Below, in pieces: positions 12,448-22,148 of a stretch of 64,000 bases of DNA (position 1 is its first letter; each line of letters begins with the position of its first letter). Origin of the DNA: Parahaliea mediterranea (GTDB taxonomy: Bacteria; Pseudomonadota; Gammaproteobacteria; Pseudomonadales; Halieaceae); contig NZ_JAFKCZ010000006.1 in NCBI RefSeq assembly GCF_017255185.1, forward strand, positions 124,001 to 188,000, written 5' to 3'. The notes under the pieces were generated by a model. The model ran no database searches, was not told the DNA's origin, and saw nothing but the letters and a program-made list of their open reading frames with translations. The translations under genes and the position numbers were made by a program.

Positions 12448-14898
12448 TTAAAAGCGATAGAGCGCTTGTAGAGCCAGGGTTCGCGGCCGGTCCAGGAAGC
12501 TGTAGTAGGCCATGCCGGTGCCGCCGGTCAGGGCGCCCGCCAGCGGCGCCTCGCCGCCGTAGGTCACCACGTCCTCGTCGCTCAGGTTCTTGCCCAGGAA
12601 GGCCACTTCCCAGTCGCCCGCGACGTTGCCCAGCGACACCCGCAGGTTCCACTCCGTGTAGGCGTCCTGCTCACTGCGCGGATCGAGGGTGGGGTTGAAC
12701 AGGTAATCGTCGCTGAACACCAGATCCACGGTGGTGCGCAGCTCCAGGCTGTCGCCCAGGGGGAACACATAGTCGGCGGTCAGGCTGCCACTGTACTCCG
12801 GCGTATACTCCTTGCGCTTGCCGGTGGCGTCGCAGGTCACCCCGTTGGGCTGCACCGCACCCGGATCCAGCACCTGCTGGCCGAAATAGCACTGGTTATT
12901 GGGGAAGTCGGTGTACTCGAAATCCAGCCAGGCCACCGAACCCGAGAGGGTCAGGCCCTCCGCCGCGAGCCAGCGTCCATCGAGTTCGACCCCCTTGATC
13001 TCGGCCTCCCCCGCGTTGGTCACATTGAAGCCCAGAATGCCGTCGAACTGGCTGGTCTGCAGGTTGGTATACTCGGTGTAGAAGGCCGCCACGTTGAGTT
13101 CCGCCGCCGCGCTCAGGCCCATCTTGGCGCCGATCTCGATACTCTCGGCCTCCTCCTCGTCGAATTCGAAGACCCCGACAATATCCCGGGCGCAACTGGG
13201 CGGCGTGGCGCTGGTATCGAGGGTACAGGCGTTGACCAGCGCGGGATCCGGGTGGCCGTTGGAGCGGATATCGAAGCCCCCCGCCTTGAAGCCCTCGGTA
13301 TAGGTGGCGTACACCATGGCCCAGTCGGTGGCGTCCCACTGCACCGTAAACAACGGGGTAAAGGCCTCCTCCTGCCGATCACCCTGGATCTCGTCGTAGG
13401 GCTCGATCGCAAAAGCACCGAACAGCGGGTTGAGGCCATAGAACACATTGGGCAGCGCGCCGCCGGGGTCCGTCGCCGGGAAGGCGGTGCCGCCGGCAAA
13501 GTGCACCTGCTGCTTGCTGGCTTCCTTGTCCTCCTCGGTGTAGCGGGCGCCGAACACCAGGCGCAACTGGTCGCTGACGTTCCACGTGGCCTGGGCGAAC
13601 ACCGCCCACATGTCGCTTTCCTGGTTGGCGAAGCGCCGGGTGCTGATGCCGCTGAAATTGGGATTCAACAGGCGCAACAGACTGTTGGTGGGCACATTGA
13701 TGGAGTCCTCGAACTCCAGTTCACTGCTCTGGTAGAACACGCCGGCGATATAGTCCACGGTCTCTCCGCCCGGAGAGGTGATGCGCAGTTCCTGGCTGAA
13801 CTGCTCGAAGGACTCGTCCTGCAAGGCGTTGAACACCGAGGCGCCGGTGAAATCACAGTCGCAGTCCTGGTCGAATTCATATTCGAGGTAACCGGTGGTG
13901 GAGGTCAGGGTATAGTCGCCCAGGGCGTAGTTGATGCCGAGCACGCCGACGTCGACCGTATTGTTGTGGAAGTCACCATTGCCACCACGCCTGCGATTCA
14001 AGCGCCCGTCCTCGCCCGCGTAATCCACCGGCGGATCGAGCATCAGCACGTTGTTGGCCAGGCCGACAAAGTTGTCCAGCGCGGTGACATAGTCGATACC
14101 GGCGCCGGTGCCGACCAGATCGTCGCGCACGATACTCTGGGTCAACTCCACATTGCGCCCCACATCGTCGAATTCGGCGTGTTCGTACTTGAGATCGATT
14201 TCCAGCAGGTCGGTGGGTGTCCAGCGCAACGCGCCGCGGAACACGGTCTCTTCCTCCTGTTTCTCGTCGTCGCCGGTATTGACGTTGGTGAAGGAACCGT
14301 CCTGGTCACGGTACATGATGGCAACCCGCCCGGAGAGCGTATCGGTCAGCGGCCCGGAGAGCACCACGCGGTAATCCTGCTGCTTTTCCTCGAACTCGTA
14401 CAGCGCCGTGACCTGCCCCTCGAACTCATCGCTGGGCTTGGCGGTGATCATGCTCACCGCGCCGGCGATACTGTTCTTGCCAAACAGGATCGGCTGTGGG
14501 CCACGCAACACCTCGATACGCTCCATGTCGAACAGCGGCAGGCGCGAAAGCTGGCCCCTGCCGTAGTAGATACCGTCGACATACATGCCCGTGGATTGCT
14601 CGAAACCCGGGTTGATACCCGAACTCACCCCGCGAATGGTGATGTTGTTGGAGATGCCGCTCTGGTTCATGGAAAAGTTGGGCACGAAGGTGGTGAGACC
14701 CTCCAGGTTGGTGATCTGGGCGTCCTGCATTTTCTCGCCGCTGACGGCGCTCACCGAGATCGGTACGTCCTGTAGGCTTTCCACACGCTTTTGCGCGGTA
14801 ACAATTACCTCCTCCAGCTGGAGTTGCTGGGCCTGGGCGGTAACGGCAAGCGATGCCACGGCCAGGGCCAATGCGGTCTTCATGGGACGATATGACAT
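12448..14898 (-). CDS. TonB-dependent outer-membrane receptor
   Basis: This is an 816-residue outer-membrane active transporter for a small organic ligand or chelate. A signal peptide ends near residue 23 (AQAQ), followed by a TonB-box-like LEEVIVTAQKR, the plug domain with TIRGVSSGINPGF and MERIEVLRGPQPILFGKNSIAGAVSMITAKP, and a long barrel ending ALQALYRF, with the terminal aromatic residue expected for BAM assembly. The sequence resembles the large iron-complex-receptor-like subfamily used by marine heterotrophs for organic substrates. It is the last of three minus-strand genes (sulfatase, PQQ dehydrogenase, receptor), 90 bases after the dehydrogenase, suggesting its ligand is the sulfatase substrate. 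Ligand identity is inference. Confidence 0.93.
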   Translation of the reverse strand: MSYRPMKTALALAVASLAVTAQAQQLQLEEVIVTAQKRVESLQDVPISVSAVSGEKMQDAQITNLEGLTTFVPNFSMNQSGISNNITIRGVSSGINPGFEQSTGMYVDGIYYGRGQLSRLPLFDMERIEVLRGPQPILFGKNSIAGAVSMITAKPSDEFEGQVTALYEFEEKQQDYRVVLSGPLTDTLSGRVAIMYRDQDGSFTNVNTGDDEKQEEETVFRGALRWTPTDLLEIDLKYEHAEFDDVGRNVELTQSIVRDDLVGTGAGIDYVTALDNFVGLANNVLMLDPPVDYAGEDGRLNRRRGGNGDFHNNTVDVGVLGINYALGDYTLTSTTGYLEYEFDQDCDCDFTGASVFNALQDESFEQFSQELRITSPGGETVDYIAGVFYQSSELEFEDSINVPTNSLLRLLNPNFSGISTRRFANQESDMWAVFAQATWNVSDQLRLVFGARYTEEDKEASKQQVHFAGGTAFPATDPGGALPNVFYGLNPLFGAFAIEPYDEIQGDRQEEAFTPLFTVQWDATDWAMVYATYTEGFKAGGFDIRSNGHPDPALVNACTLDTSATPPSCARDIVGVFEFDEEEAESIEIGAKMGLSAAAELNVAAFYTEYTNLQTSQFDGILGFNVTNAGEAEIKGVELDGRWLAAEGLTLSGSVAWLDFEYTDFPNNQCYFGQQVLDPGAVQPNGVTCDATGKRKEYTPEYSGSLTADYVFPLGDSLELRTTVDLVFSDDYLFNPTLDPRSEQDAYTEWNLRVSLGNVAGDWEVAFLGKNLSDEDVVTYGGEAPLAGALTGGTGMAYYSFLDRPRTLALQALYRF

Positions 14899-14988
14899 GA
14901 GATGGACTCCCTCATTTCGCGCTGGTCGCGCATTTTATTATCGGGCGCGGCACCGCAAACAACCCGCGCCCCTCGCATAACAACTGCT

Positions 14989-17118
14989 TTAGCGCCCCGC
15001 TCCGGCCGCGCCGGCATTCGCGGCGCTCTCCAACTTCGCCCGGTGGGCGCGTTCGATCACGTACTGCTGGATGGCATCCGACTGCCGCTTGTCCAGCTCA
15101 TCGCCAAAGCCGACCATGCCGTTCTGCCAGTGCAGGCCGCCGAGCACGATCGCGTTCCACTGCTCGTGCCGCCGCGGCGTCAAGGCGCGCAGGTCCGGCG
15201 TGGCGCCGCCGCTCACCGCGGCATCCCCGTGGCAGTACACGCAATAGGTCAGGTACAGCTGTTTGCCGCGGGCCACCTGGGCCTCGTCGCCGGCAAGGGG
15301 CGGCGGATCGAACACCAGCGGCTTGTCGTCCACCGGCGGCAGCTGTTGCTCGCCATCGAGGCTGAACACCAGCAAGCGGCTGCGATTGGGGATGGGGCCC
15401 GCGGTGAGGGCGTCGCCGCCCACCAGGGCCAGGGCGCCGCCCCAGCCGGCCACCACCGCCACGTACTGCTTGCCATCCAGGCGATAGGTGACAGGTGGCG
15501 CGACGATCCCGGTCTGAGCGTCGAAGGACCACAACTGCCGCCCCGTATCCGCCCGGTAGGCCGCGAAACGGCCCTCCGCGTTGCCCTGGAACAGCAGGTT
15601 GCCGGCGGTGGATAGCATGCCGCCGTTCCAGGGGCCGGCGTGTTCGACCTGCCAGCGCGGCTCGGCGGCCACCGGGTCCCAGGCGACGATGGTCCCCTTG
15701 ATCGTGCCCAATACCGCCGCAAAAACATTGGGGTCGTCCGGTTTGCTGGCGGGCATGTTATCGGTGCCGGTATTCCAGTAACCCTCGCGATAGACGAAGG
15801 CCTCGTCGCTGGCGTAGACCCAGGGCACATCCTGCTTGGGGATATAGACCAAGCCGGTTTGCGGGCTATAGCTCATCGGGTGCCAGTTGTGGCCGCCAAT
15901 GGGTCCCGGCAGCTGCAGGCCGGAGAGGCCCTGCGTATAGCGCGCATCGGGGTTTTCCACTGGCCTGCCGGTGTCCATGTCGATATGGCTGGCCCAGGTT
16001 ACCGCCGCGTAGGGCTCGGCCGACAGCAACTCGCCGGTGGCCCGGTCGAGTACATAGAAGAAACCGTTCTTGGGGGCCTGCATGATCACCCGGCGCCGCT
16101 CGCCATCGATATCGAGATCGGTGAGTATCATGTGCTGGGTGGCGGTGTAATCCCAGGTCTCCCCCGGGGTGGTCTGGTAGTGCCAGACGTAACTGCCGTC
16201 GTCGGGGTTCAGCGCCACGATAGAAGACAGATAGAGGTTGTCGCCGCCGTCCGGCGAACGGATCTGCCGGTTCCAGGGCGCGCCGTTGCCCACGCCGACG
16301 TACAGCAGGTTGAGCTCCGGGTCGTAGGCCATGGAATCCCACACGGTGCCCCCGCCACCGATCTTCCACCACTCGCCGCCGCCCCAGGTGTCGGCGGCGC
16401 GCTCCATCGCCGGTGATTCAAAGCCCTCGGCGGGATCGCCGGGAACCGTGTGAAAACGCCACACCAGCTCGCCACTGCCGGCGGCGTAGGCCGAGACATA
16501 GCCGCGCACCCCCAGCTCGCTGCCGCCATTGCCGATGATCACCTTGTCGTCGACGATACGCGGTGCGCCGGTAATGGAATAGGGGCGGTCGCGGTCGGTG
16601 GTTTGCACCTCCCAGACCTTTTTCCCGTCGGCGGCATCCAGGGCCAGCAGGCGCCCGTCGAGGGTGCCGAAGTACAGCCGGCCCTCGCGGTAGGCAACGC
16701 CCCGATTGACCACGTCGCAGCACAGGTGCACCGCCCAGTCCCGGGGTACCTCGGGGTCGTGGAACCACAGTAATTCACCCGTTTTGGCGTCGTGGGCGAA
16801 CACCATGCTCCAGGAACCGGTGGTGTAGATCACCCCGTCGATGACCAGGGGCGTGGCTTCCAGGCCGCGACTGGTGGGGTAATCGAAATACCAGTCGAGC
16901 CCCAGGCCGGCGACGTTATCCGCGTCGATATCGGCCAGGCTGCTGAAACGACGTTCGGCGGCATCCTCGCCGTGGCGCCGCCATTCGACGTCGGGCGCGG
17001 TGGCGGCAACGGCCGCCGTTTCCGGCGACGCGTGCTCCTGCGCGGGGCCTCCGCGTTCGCAGGCAACCAGCAACAGTGAGCCAGCCAGCAAGGCGCCCAA
17101 CAAAACCCGGTTGTGCAT
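14989..17118 (-). CDS. PQQ-dependent quinohaemoprotein alcohol dehydrogenase (lipoprotein)
   Basis: This 709-residue enzyme is predicted to oxidise alcohols in the periplasm with PQQ, passing electrons to an attached haem c. A lipobox LLLVAC places the anchored Cys at residue 20. The eight-bladed propeller has the vicinal disulfide pair Cys133-Cys134, the Ca-site region GNGGSE (196-201) and the catalytic Asp323 in ETWDYTATQ. The C-terminal cytochrome c domain has CVYCH (626-630) and a likely Met668 ligand. Position +2 from the catalytic Asp is Thr, so a lanthanide-type Asp is absent and calcium is expected. It sits between the sulfatase and the TonB receptor on the same strand, suggesting it oxidises the released alcohol. 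Substrate unproven. Confidence 0.93.
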   Translation of the reverse strand: MHNRVLLGALLAGSLLLVACERGGPAQEHASPETAAVAATAPDVEWRRHGEDAAERRFSSLADIDADNVAGLGLDWYFDYPTSRGLEATPLVIDGVIYTTGSWSMVFAHDAKTGELLWFHDPEVPRDWAVHLCCDVVNRGVAYREGRLYFGTLDGRLLALDAADGKKVWEVQTTDRDRPYSITGAPRIVDDKVIIGNGGSELGVRGYVSAYAAGSGELVWRFHTVPGDPAEGFESPAMERAADTWGGGEWWKIGGGGTVWDSMAYDPELNLLYVGVGNGAPWNRQIRSPDGGDNLYLSSIVALNPDDGSYVWHYQTTPGETWDYTATQHMILTDLDIDGERRRVIMQAPKNGFFYVLDRATGELLSAEPYAAVTWASHIDMDTGRPVENPDARYTQGLSGLQLPGPIGGHNWHPMSYSPQTGLVYIPKQDVPWVYASDEAFVYREGYWNTGTDNMPASKPDDPNVFAAVLGTIKGTIVAWDPVAAEPRWQVEHAGPWNGGMLSTAGNLLFQGNAEGRFAAYRADTGRQLWSFDAQTGIVAPPVTYRLDGKQYVAVVAGWGGALALVGGDALTAGPIPNRSRLLVFSLDGEQQLPPVDDKPLVFDPPPLAGDEAQVARGKQLYLTYCVYCHGDAAVSGGATPDLRALTPRRHEQWNAIVLGGLHWQNGMVGFGDELDKRQSDAIQQYVIERAHRAKLESAANAGAAGAGR

Positions 17119-17185
17119 AAGTGAATCCTCGTTTTCTTATCGTTTGTCACGTGCCCGCCGGGTGCGGTCACGCCAGTCTAGCAGC

Positions 17186-18718
17186 TTAGCGCCACTGCAT
17201 GTATTTCTCGACCACCTGATCGATGGTAAAACTGGCCGGCCGCTGCCGGGGAGGAAACTCCTCGAAGGTTTCCAGGAAGCGGGTCACGTCCACCACTCCC
17301 AGCTTGAGATAGGGCGAGGCCTTGCGCGCCCACCACTCGTTGTAGGTGTTGGAGTGACGGTCGGCCCGCTCGAAGGGGTCCCGGCGCAGGTTGAACAGTT
17401 TGGGAATGCGCAGGGGGACGAAGGGCTCCCGCCACACGCCCATCTCCCGGGCGCGCTGTTCGGCGAACACCAGTTTCCAGTCGCCGTGGCGCAGGGATAC
17501 CAGCTCGCCATCGTCGCTGAAGTAGAAAAATTCATTGCGGGGACTTTGCTCGCTCTCGCCGAGTAAATAGGGCAGGAAATTGTAGCCATCCAGATGGACC
17601 TTGAATTCCTTGTCCGCGACCCGATGACCCTTCAGCAGTTTCTGCTTGATCTGTGGTTCTCCCGTGGCCGCCATCAATGTCGGCACCCAATCCAGGTGCG
17701 ACATCACCGCGTTGGAAATCCGCCCGGCGGGAACCCGGCCCGGCCAGCGCACCATGGCGGGAACCCGGAAGCCGCCTTCCCAGTTGGTGTTCTTCTCGCT
17801 GCGGAAGGGAGTGATGCCGGCATCGGGCCAGGTGTTGAAGTGAACGCCGTTATCCGTGGAATAGATAACGATGGTGTTGTCGGCGATACCCAGCTGGTCC
17901 AGCCGGTCCAGCAACCGCCCCACCAGCTGGTCGTGGGCGACCATGGCGTCGTTGTAAAAACCCTGCCCCGACAGACCGTCCTCCTCGTCGGTGATATGCG
18001 TGTAAAAATGCATGCGCGTGGCGTTGAACCAGACAAAGAAGGGCCTGTCGTCGCCGTGCGCCTGATCCATGAACTTCAGGGCGGCGCCGGCGAACTCCTC
18101 GTCGATGGTTTCCATGCGTTTGCGGGTCAGCGGCCCGCTGTCCTCCACCCGGCCATCGGCGTAGCTGCGAATCACCCCCCGGGGGCCGAAACGCTCGTGA
18201 AAGCCGGGGCTGTCGGGGTAGTCCGGGTCCTCGGGCTCTTCCTCGGCATTGAGGTGGTAGAGATTGCCGAAGAATTCATCGAAACCGTGGTTGGTGGGCA
18301 GGAACTCGTCCTTGTCGCCGAGGTGATTCTTGCCGAACTGGCCAGTGGCGTAGCCCAGTGGCTTGAGCAGTTCCGCCAGGGTTGGGTCTTCCGCCTGCAG
18401 GCCGATATCGGCGCCGGGCATACCCACTTTGGTCAGGCCGGTGCGCACCGGATGCTGGCCGGTAATGAAGGCCGAGCGCCCCGCGGTACAGCTTTGCTCG
18501 CCGTAGTAGTCGGTGAACATGGTGCCCTCGGCCGCGATGCGATCGATATTGGGCGTGTGATAACCCATCATCCCGTGACTGTAGCGGCTGATGTTGGTGA
18601 TGCCGATATCGTCGCCCCAGATCACCAGGATATTGGGACGGTCAGTGGCGCGGGCAAGGCCAGGCAGCGCCAGTAATGGCGCAAGCAGCAAGGCTGTCAG
18701 TAGGTTGCAAACTCTCAT
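17186..18718 (-). CDS. Exported sulfatase (formylglycine-dependent)
   Basis: This 510-residue alkaline-phosphatase-fold sulfatase is predicted to hydrolyse a sulfate ester in the periplasm. A signal peptide covers about residues 1-24. The metal site begins with NILVIWGDD (Asp36, Asp37). The formylglycine segment is SCTAGRSAFITGQ with Cys77, a C-x-A-x-R variant of the usual C-x-P-x-R. GKNHLGDKDEFLPTNHGF and YSTDNG supply further metal and sulfate ligands. I chose the ATG at 18716-18718 because the signal peptide begins there; 28 upstream codons have no leader character. A paralogue lies at 25756. No formylglycine-generating enzyme gene is in this window. It is the first gene of the module divergent from lysR. 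Confidence 0.93.
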   Translation of the reverse strand: MRVCNLLTALLLAPLLALPGLARATDRPNILVIWGDDIGITNISRYSHGMMGYHTPNIDRIAAEGTMFTDYYGEQSCTAGRSAFITGQHPVRTGLTKVGMPGADIGLQAEDPTLAELLKPLGYATGQFGKNHLGDKDEFLPTNHGFDEFFGNLYHLNAEEEPEDPDYPDSPGFHERFGPRGVIRSYADGRVEDSGPLTRKRMETIDEEFAGAALKFMDQAHGDDRPFFVWFNATRMHFYTHITDEEDGLSGQGFYNDAMVAHDQLVGRLLDRLDQLGIADNTIVIYSTDNGVHFNTWPDAGITPFRSEKNTNWEGGFRVPAMVRWPGRVPAGRISNAVMSHLDWVPTLMAATGEPQIKQKLLKGHRVADKEFKVHLDGYNFLPYLLGESEQSPRNEFFYFSDDGELVSLRHGDWKLVFAEQRAREMGVWREPFVPLRIPKLFNLRRDPFERADRHSNTYNEWWARKASPYLKLGVVDVTRFLETFEEFPPRQRPASFTIDQVVEKYMQWR

Positions 18719-18853
18719 TCCACGTCTCCTTATTGTAATCAAGCCCCCAGGCTGCGGGACCACCACCACCGGGCCCGCCCGACAAGAACCGGCCCGCATC
18801 ACCCGGCGGCCGCGGCGGGTGGCGAAGATCCCGCCGCCCCGGTATCGATCCTT

Positions 18854-18930
18854 ATGGCGATTGCCATCGGGTCAGCGACGAGAATAGGCAAAACCACCGG
18901 CGCTGGAAAATGGTTTAATATCATCCAGCG
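18854..18930. promoter_or_regulatory. Candidate LysR-type operator region
   Basis: Two dyad elements lie between the divergent sulfatase and LysR genes. ATGGC-GATT-GCCAT is at 18854-18867, and CGCTGGA (18901-18907) faces TCCAGCG (18924-18930) across 16 bases, ending 23 bases before the regulator start codon. LysR-family proteins commonly bind such dyads in divergent promoters. No protein-specific consensus is available, so this is a positional inference. Confidence 0.4.
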
Positions 18931-18953
18931 ATAACCAAAAGTAATCGGCAGCC

Positions 18954-19898
18954 ATGAGTACAAGACAAACGATAGAAACGCGGCAATTGCAGCACGTCGC
19001 CACGCTGGCGCGCTGCGGCAACTTTCACCGCGCCGCGGAGGCCCTGTTCATCACCCAGCCCGCGCTCACCAAAAGCATCCGCAAGCTGGAGCAGCAACTG
19101 GGGGTCGCCCTGTTTGACCGCGACCCGGACCTGGTCAGGCCCACCGAGCACTGCCTGGTGCTGCTGGAACACGGGCGGCGGATCTTCGACGAGCTGGACC
19201 AGGTGGGCAACCGCCTGGCGGAATTGTCCGCGCAACCGCTGAGCCGGGTGATGGTGGGTTGCGGCCCGATCATCGGCGGCTGGGGCCTGCAGGAAGCGAT
19301 TACCCAGATGCACGCCGCCTATCCCGCCGTGCGTTTCTCTATTCAATTTGGCAACGCAGCGGACCTGGCGCAACAATTACGGGCCCGACAGCTGCACGTC
19401 ATGGTCGCCGATACCGAGGCGCTCGAAGGCGACCTGGACGTGGACATCGCGCCGCTGCCCACCGAGGAATTCGTGTTTACCTGCCGCACCGGACACCCCC
19501 TGGCGCGGGCTGGGGTCGTCGAGAGCCCGGACCTGCTGCACTACAAGATGGCCCTGCCCGGCCTGGTCCCCCGCGCCAAGCCCTGGCTGGGCCAGTTCAT
19601 GCCGGAGGGCTGGCACATTGACGCCTTCGTCGATCAAATCGTGGGGGTGACCAGCGACAACTATCACCTGCTATTGGACTTGCTGGTGACAACGGACTAC
19701 CTGTCCATCGGACCCCGGTCGGTGTTCCAGCGGCTATTCGACCAGGGGCGCCTGATGCCGCTGGCCAGCGAGGCGGCAGATGCAATCGCCTCGCGCCCGG
19801 GCATTGTGCGCCTGCGCGGACGCACCCTGCCGGAGGCGATCACCACCTTCTGTGATGCCCTGCAGGACACTGCCGAGCGACTGGTCACCGGCTCCTGA
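18954..19898 (+). CDS. LysR-family transcriptional regulator
   Basis: This 314-residue regulator has the N-terminal LysR winged helix-turn-helix (about residues 11-70: RQLQHVATLARCGNFHRAAE, then LFITQPALTKSIRKLEQQLG), joined to a periplasmic-binding-protein-like effector domain from about residue 95. It diverges from the sulfatase/PQQ dehydrogenase/TonB receptor genes across 235 bases, the usual arrangement for a LysR regulator controlling the neighbouring operon. The effector is probably a catabolite of that pathway (inference). The following small membrane protein gene is convergent with it. Confidence 0.93.
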   Translation: MSTRQTIETRQLQHVATLARCGNFHRAAEALFITQPALTKSIRKLEQQLGVALFDRDPDLVRPTEHCLVLLEHGRRIFDELDQVGNRLAELSAQPLSRVMVGCGPIIGGWGLQEAITQMHAAYPAVRFSIQFGNAADLAQQLRARQLHVMVADTEALEGDLDVDIAPLPTEEFVFTCRTGHPLARAGVVESPDLLHYKMALPGLVPRAKPWLGQFMPEGWHIDAFVDQIVGVTSDNYHLLLDLLVTTDYLSIGPRSVFQRLFDQGRLMPLASEAADAIASRPGIVRLRGRTLPEAITTFCDALQDTAERLVTGS

Positions 19899-19919
19899 GC
19901 GCCGGCGCCGCGCCCGCGG

Positions 19920-20339
19920 TCAGACCGGCCCGGCAGACAACCGGCGCCGGTCTTGCAATCGCCAGCAAGCGAGACTTCCCCACAGCCCCACGAAAACACC
20001 GAAGACATTGATCGCAATGGCCACTGACCACGCCCACGAGGATAAATAGATACCCATATCACCCCGGAAGCAATTGAGCACGTGATAGGCAATGCCGGTA
20101 TAGGCGATCAGTAACATGACCGGGGTGTTCAAGAGCAGGTATGCCCGGTGTTTTCCCCGGGCGCCCAGGGCAAGTACCGGCAGCAACAGGCAAAGGCTGG
20201 CGATACTGTATTGCGGAGGGCGCCCCTGGATCAGCCCCTCTCCCCCCGCGACGATCAACCAGAGACTGAACAGGTTGTAGCCCACGGCAAGCAGGAGGTA
20301 GAACCCCTGTAGCCACAATACCCGCGCCAATTTTGCCAT
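19920..20339 (-). CDS. Small four-helix membrane protein, unknown function
   Basis: I do not recognise this 139-residue protein. It has four clear hydrophobic segments: about 8-28 (FYLLLAVGYNLFSLWLIVAG), 45-60, 67-85 (YLLLNTPVMLLIAYTGIAYHV) and 98-120 (WAWSVAIAINVFGVFVGLWG), with basic residues after the last one. A GTG at 20345 and an ATG at 20339 both open the frame; the AGGAG ribosome site is 3 bases from the GTG and 9 bases from the ATG, so the ATG is preferred. It starts 12 bases after the amidohydrolase stop on the same strand and is almost certainly cotranscribed with it. A scaffold or transport role would be a guess. Confidence 0.7.
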   Translation of the reverse strand: MAKLARVLWLQGFYLLLAVGYNLFSLWLIVAGGEGLIQGRPPQYSIASLCLLLPVLALGARGKHRAYLLLNTPVMLLIAYTGIAYHVLNCFRGDMGIYLSSWAWSVAIAINVFGVFVGLWGSLACWRLQDRRRLSAGPV

Positions 20340-20351
20340 ATCCACATGCTC

Positions 20352-22013
20352 CTATTCGCTGGGCGGGAAGCGCTCTTGCCCTGCCCGGCCGCTTTCAAAA
20401 GCCTTGCGTTCGGATACCATGGTTTTGATTTGCGCCCGCAGGACGTCGGCGTCATAGACGATACCGTCCTTGATGGTATAGAGAACACCCCGGCTTGTTT
20501 CCCTCTCGCCCGTCTCCAGGTTCAGGCTTTCGTGGCCGCTCGCGTAAAGCACCTTCAGGTTGCTCAAGGGATTTTCATTGACGATAATCAGGTCCGCCTT
20601 CTTGCCAATCTGTATGGACCCGGTGTCGTCGGCCATGTCCAACAGTTCCGCACCGTTGAGCGTGGCGGCCTGAATCACCTCCAGCGGGTGAAAACCGGCT
20701 TCCTGCAGCAATTCCAGCTCGCGAACATAGCCGAAACCATACAGGCCGTGGATAAAGCCCGAATCGGAACCCGCGGTGACCCGGCCACCGGCGTTTTTGT
20801 AGTCATTGACAAAGCTCATCCACAGTTTGTAATTCTCCTTCCAGGCCACTTCGTCCGCCGTGGTCCAGTCGAAGTGAAACGAACCGTGCACATGCGGGTT
20901 GGGCAAAAACGCGCGATTGATATAGGGCATGGCGTAGTCATCGAGCCATACCGCCCTGCGGGCCCGCATCAGATCCCGGTTGCTCTCGTAGATCGTAAAG
21001 GTCGGGTCGAGGGTGAAATCCAGACCAAGCAATTCATCGATGACGGCCTTCCAGACCTCGGAACCCGGCTTTGCCGCCTGCTTCCACAGCCGTCCCGCCT
21101 GGGCGAAGCGGTCCTGTTCGTTGTTGTAGTTGTAGTCGTCGGGATAATCCTGCACCTGCCTGTCGGTGAACATCGCCTCTGGCAGGCCGTACCAGTGCTC
21201 CATGCTGTCCAGCCCCATGCGCGCGGAGTCCAGGACATTCATGCGGTTCACGGTGATCTGCGAATGATGGTACATGGTGTGCATTTTCAATTTACGGGAT
21301 TCAGCGATGGCGGCCTCGATCGCCTCGGGGGCCGCGCCAATGAACTTGATTCCATCCGCGCCTTTTTTCCGCACCGCCCTGACCCACTGCCGCGCCTGCG
21401 CGGGTGAACTCATGGTTTCGGGAAACAGGGCATGCACCTTCATGCGCGGCGCGGAGATGACTCCCGCATCGCTGAGTTCCCTGTGTTTCAGCGTCCAATC
21501 CAGCCCCATCAGGGCACCCGGCTCGCGGATCGTGGTGATACCGTGGGCCAACCACAGTTTAGTGACATAGTCCGGGGCGGTTAGAGCCCCGTTTTTCACC
21601 AGCGCGTGACTCGGCGATCCCAGGTGTGCATGGGCATCGACAAACCCCGGCAATACATATTGGCCGGTGGCGTCGATGACCCGCGTGTCACCGTCATACT
21701 GCCCGTCTCCGGGATGAAACGAGCCGGTGCCGCCGCCACGCAGCTCCACGATGCGATCATTTTCGACCACTATAGTGACCGGCCCCTGGACGGGCGCCCC
21801 CGTGCCGTCGATCATATTGGCGTTTTTTATCACCAGGCGCCGGTAGGGGCCCGACCGCTCCGCGCCGCTGGGAGGCGCCACTTCCGGCGCCGGAATGCCA
21901 AGTTGCGCGACTTGATCAATTACCTCTTCGCCGGGTTCGGGCTGACCGGCTAACACCAGGTGCGGCAGCATCAGGGCGGCAAGAAACCCCTGTCTCAACG
22001 TTTTCATATTCAT
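20352..22013 (-). CDS. Exported amidohydrolase (imidazolonepropionase/prolidase-like)
   Basis: This 553-residue metal-dependent hydrolase of the amidohydrolase superfamily probably cleaves an amide, lactam or ester bond in the periplasm. A signal peptide (FLAALMLPHLVLAG) comes first. The barrel has the metal motif HxH in DAHAHLG, a candidate carbamylated or metal-near Lys in DGIKFIGA, His residues in MHTMYHHSQ and the catalytic Asp in VTAGSDSG. The C-terminus has the usual ATLNGAELLDM-GSIQIGKKADLIIVNENPL block. The ATG at 22011-22013 has GAGG 6 bases upstream. The gene lies 135 bases downstream of the second TonB receptor and upstream of the small membrane protein, forming a minus-strand unit. 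Substrate unknown. Confidence 0.88.
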   Translation of the reverse strand: MNMKTLRQGFLAALMLPHLVLAGQPEPGEEVIDQVAQLGIPAPEVAPPSGAERSGPYRRLVIKNANMIDGTGAPVQGPVTIVVENDRIVELRGGGTGSFHPGDGQYDGDTRVIDATGQYVLPGFVDAHAHLGSPSHALVKNGALTAPDYVTKLWLAHGITTIREPGALMGLDWTLKHRELSDAGVISAPRMKVHALFPETMSSPAQARQWVRAVRKKGADGIKFIGAAPEAIEAAIAESRKLKMHTMYHHSQITVNRMNVLDSARMGLDSMEHWYGLPEAMFTDRQVQDYPDDYNYNNEQDRFAQAGRLWKQAAKPGSEVWKAVIDELLGLDFTLDPTFTIYESNRDLMRARRAVWLDDYAMPYINRAFLPNPHVHGSFHFDWTTADEVAWKENYKLWMSFVNDYKNAGGRVTAGSDSGFIHGLYGFGYVRELELLQEAGFHPLEVIQAATLNGAELLDMADDTGSIQIGKKADLIIVNENPLSNLKVLYASGHESLNLETGERETSRGVLYTIKDGIVYDADVLRAQIKTMVSERKAFESGRAGQERFPPSE

Positions 22014-22148
22014 AGTAGACCTCGAAGTAAAAAATCCACGCACGGCGAAGGCGCGAAGCCCCTGCAATCAGCATTGATACCCTCCCGCTCACCGACCGCC
22101 ATGCGGCGGCCGGAGGTTCCAAGGTGAATGGAGGAAAAAGCGCTACTG

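Noticed and set aside
14989-17118. Lanthanide (XoxF-type) methanol dehydrogenase
   Set aside because: The residue two after the catalytic Asp323 is Thr, not Asp, and the attached cytochrome c domain is that of quinohaemoprotein alcohol dehydrogenases.
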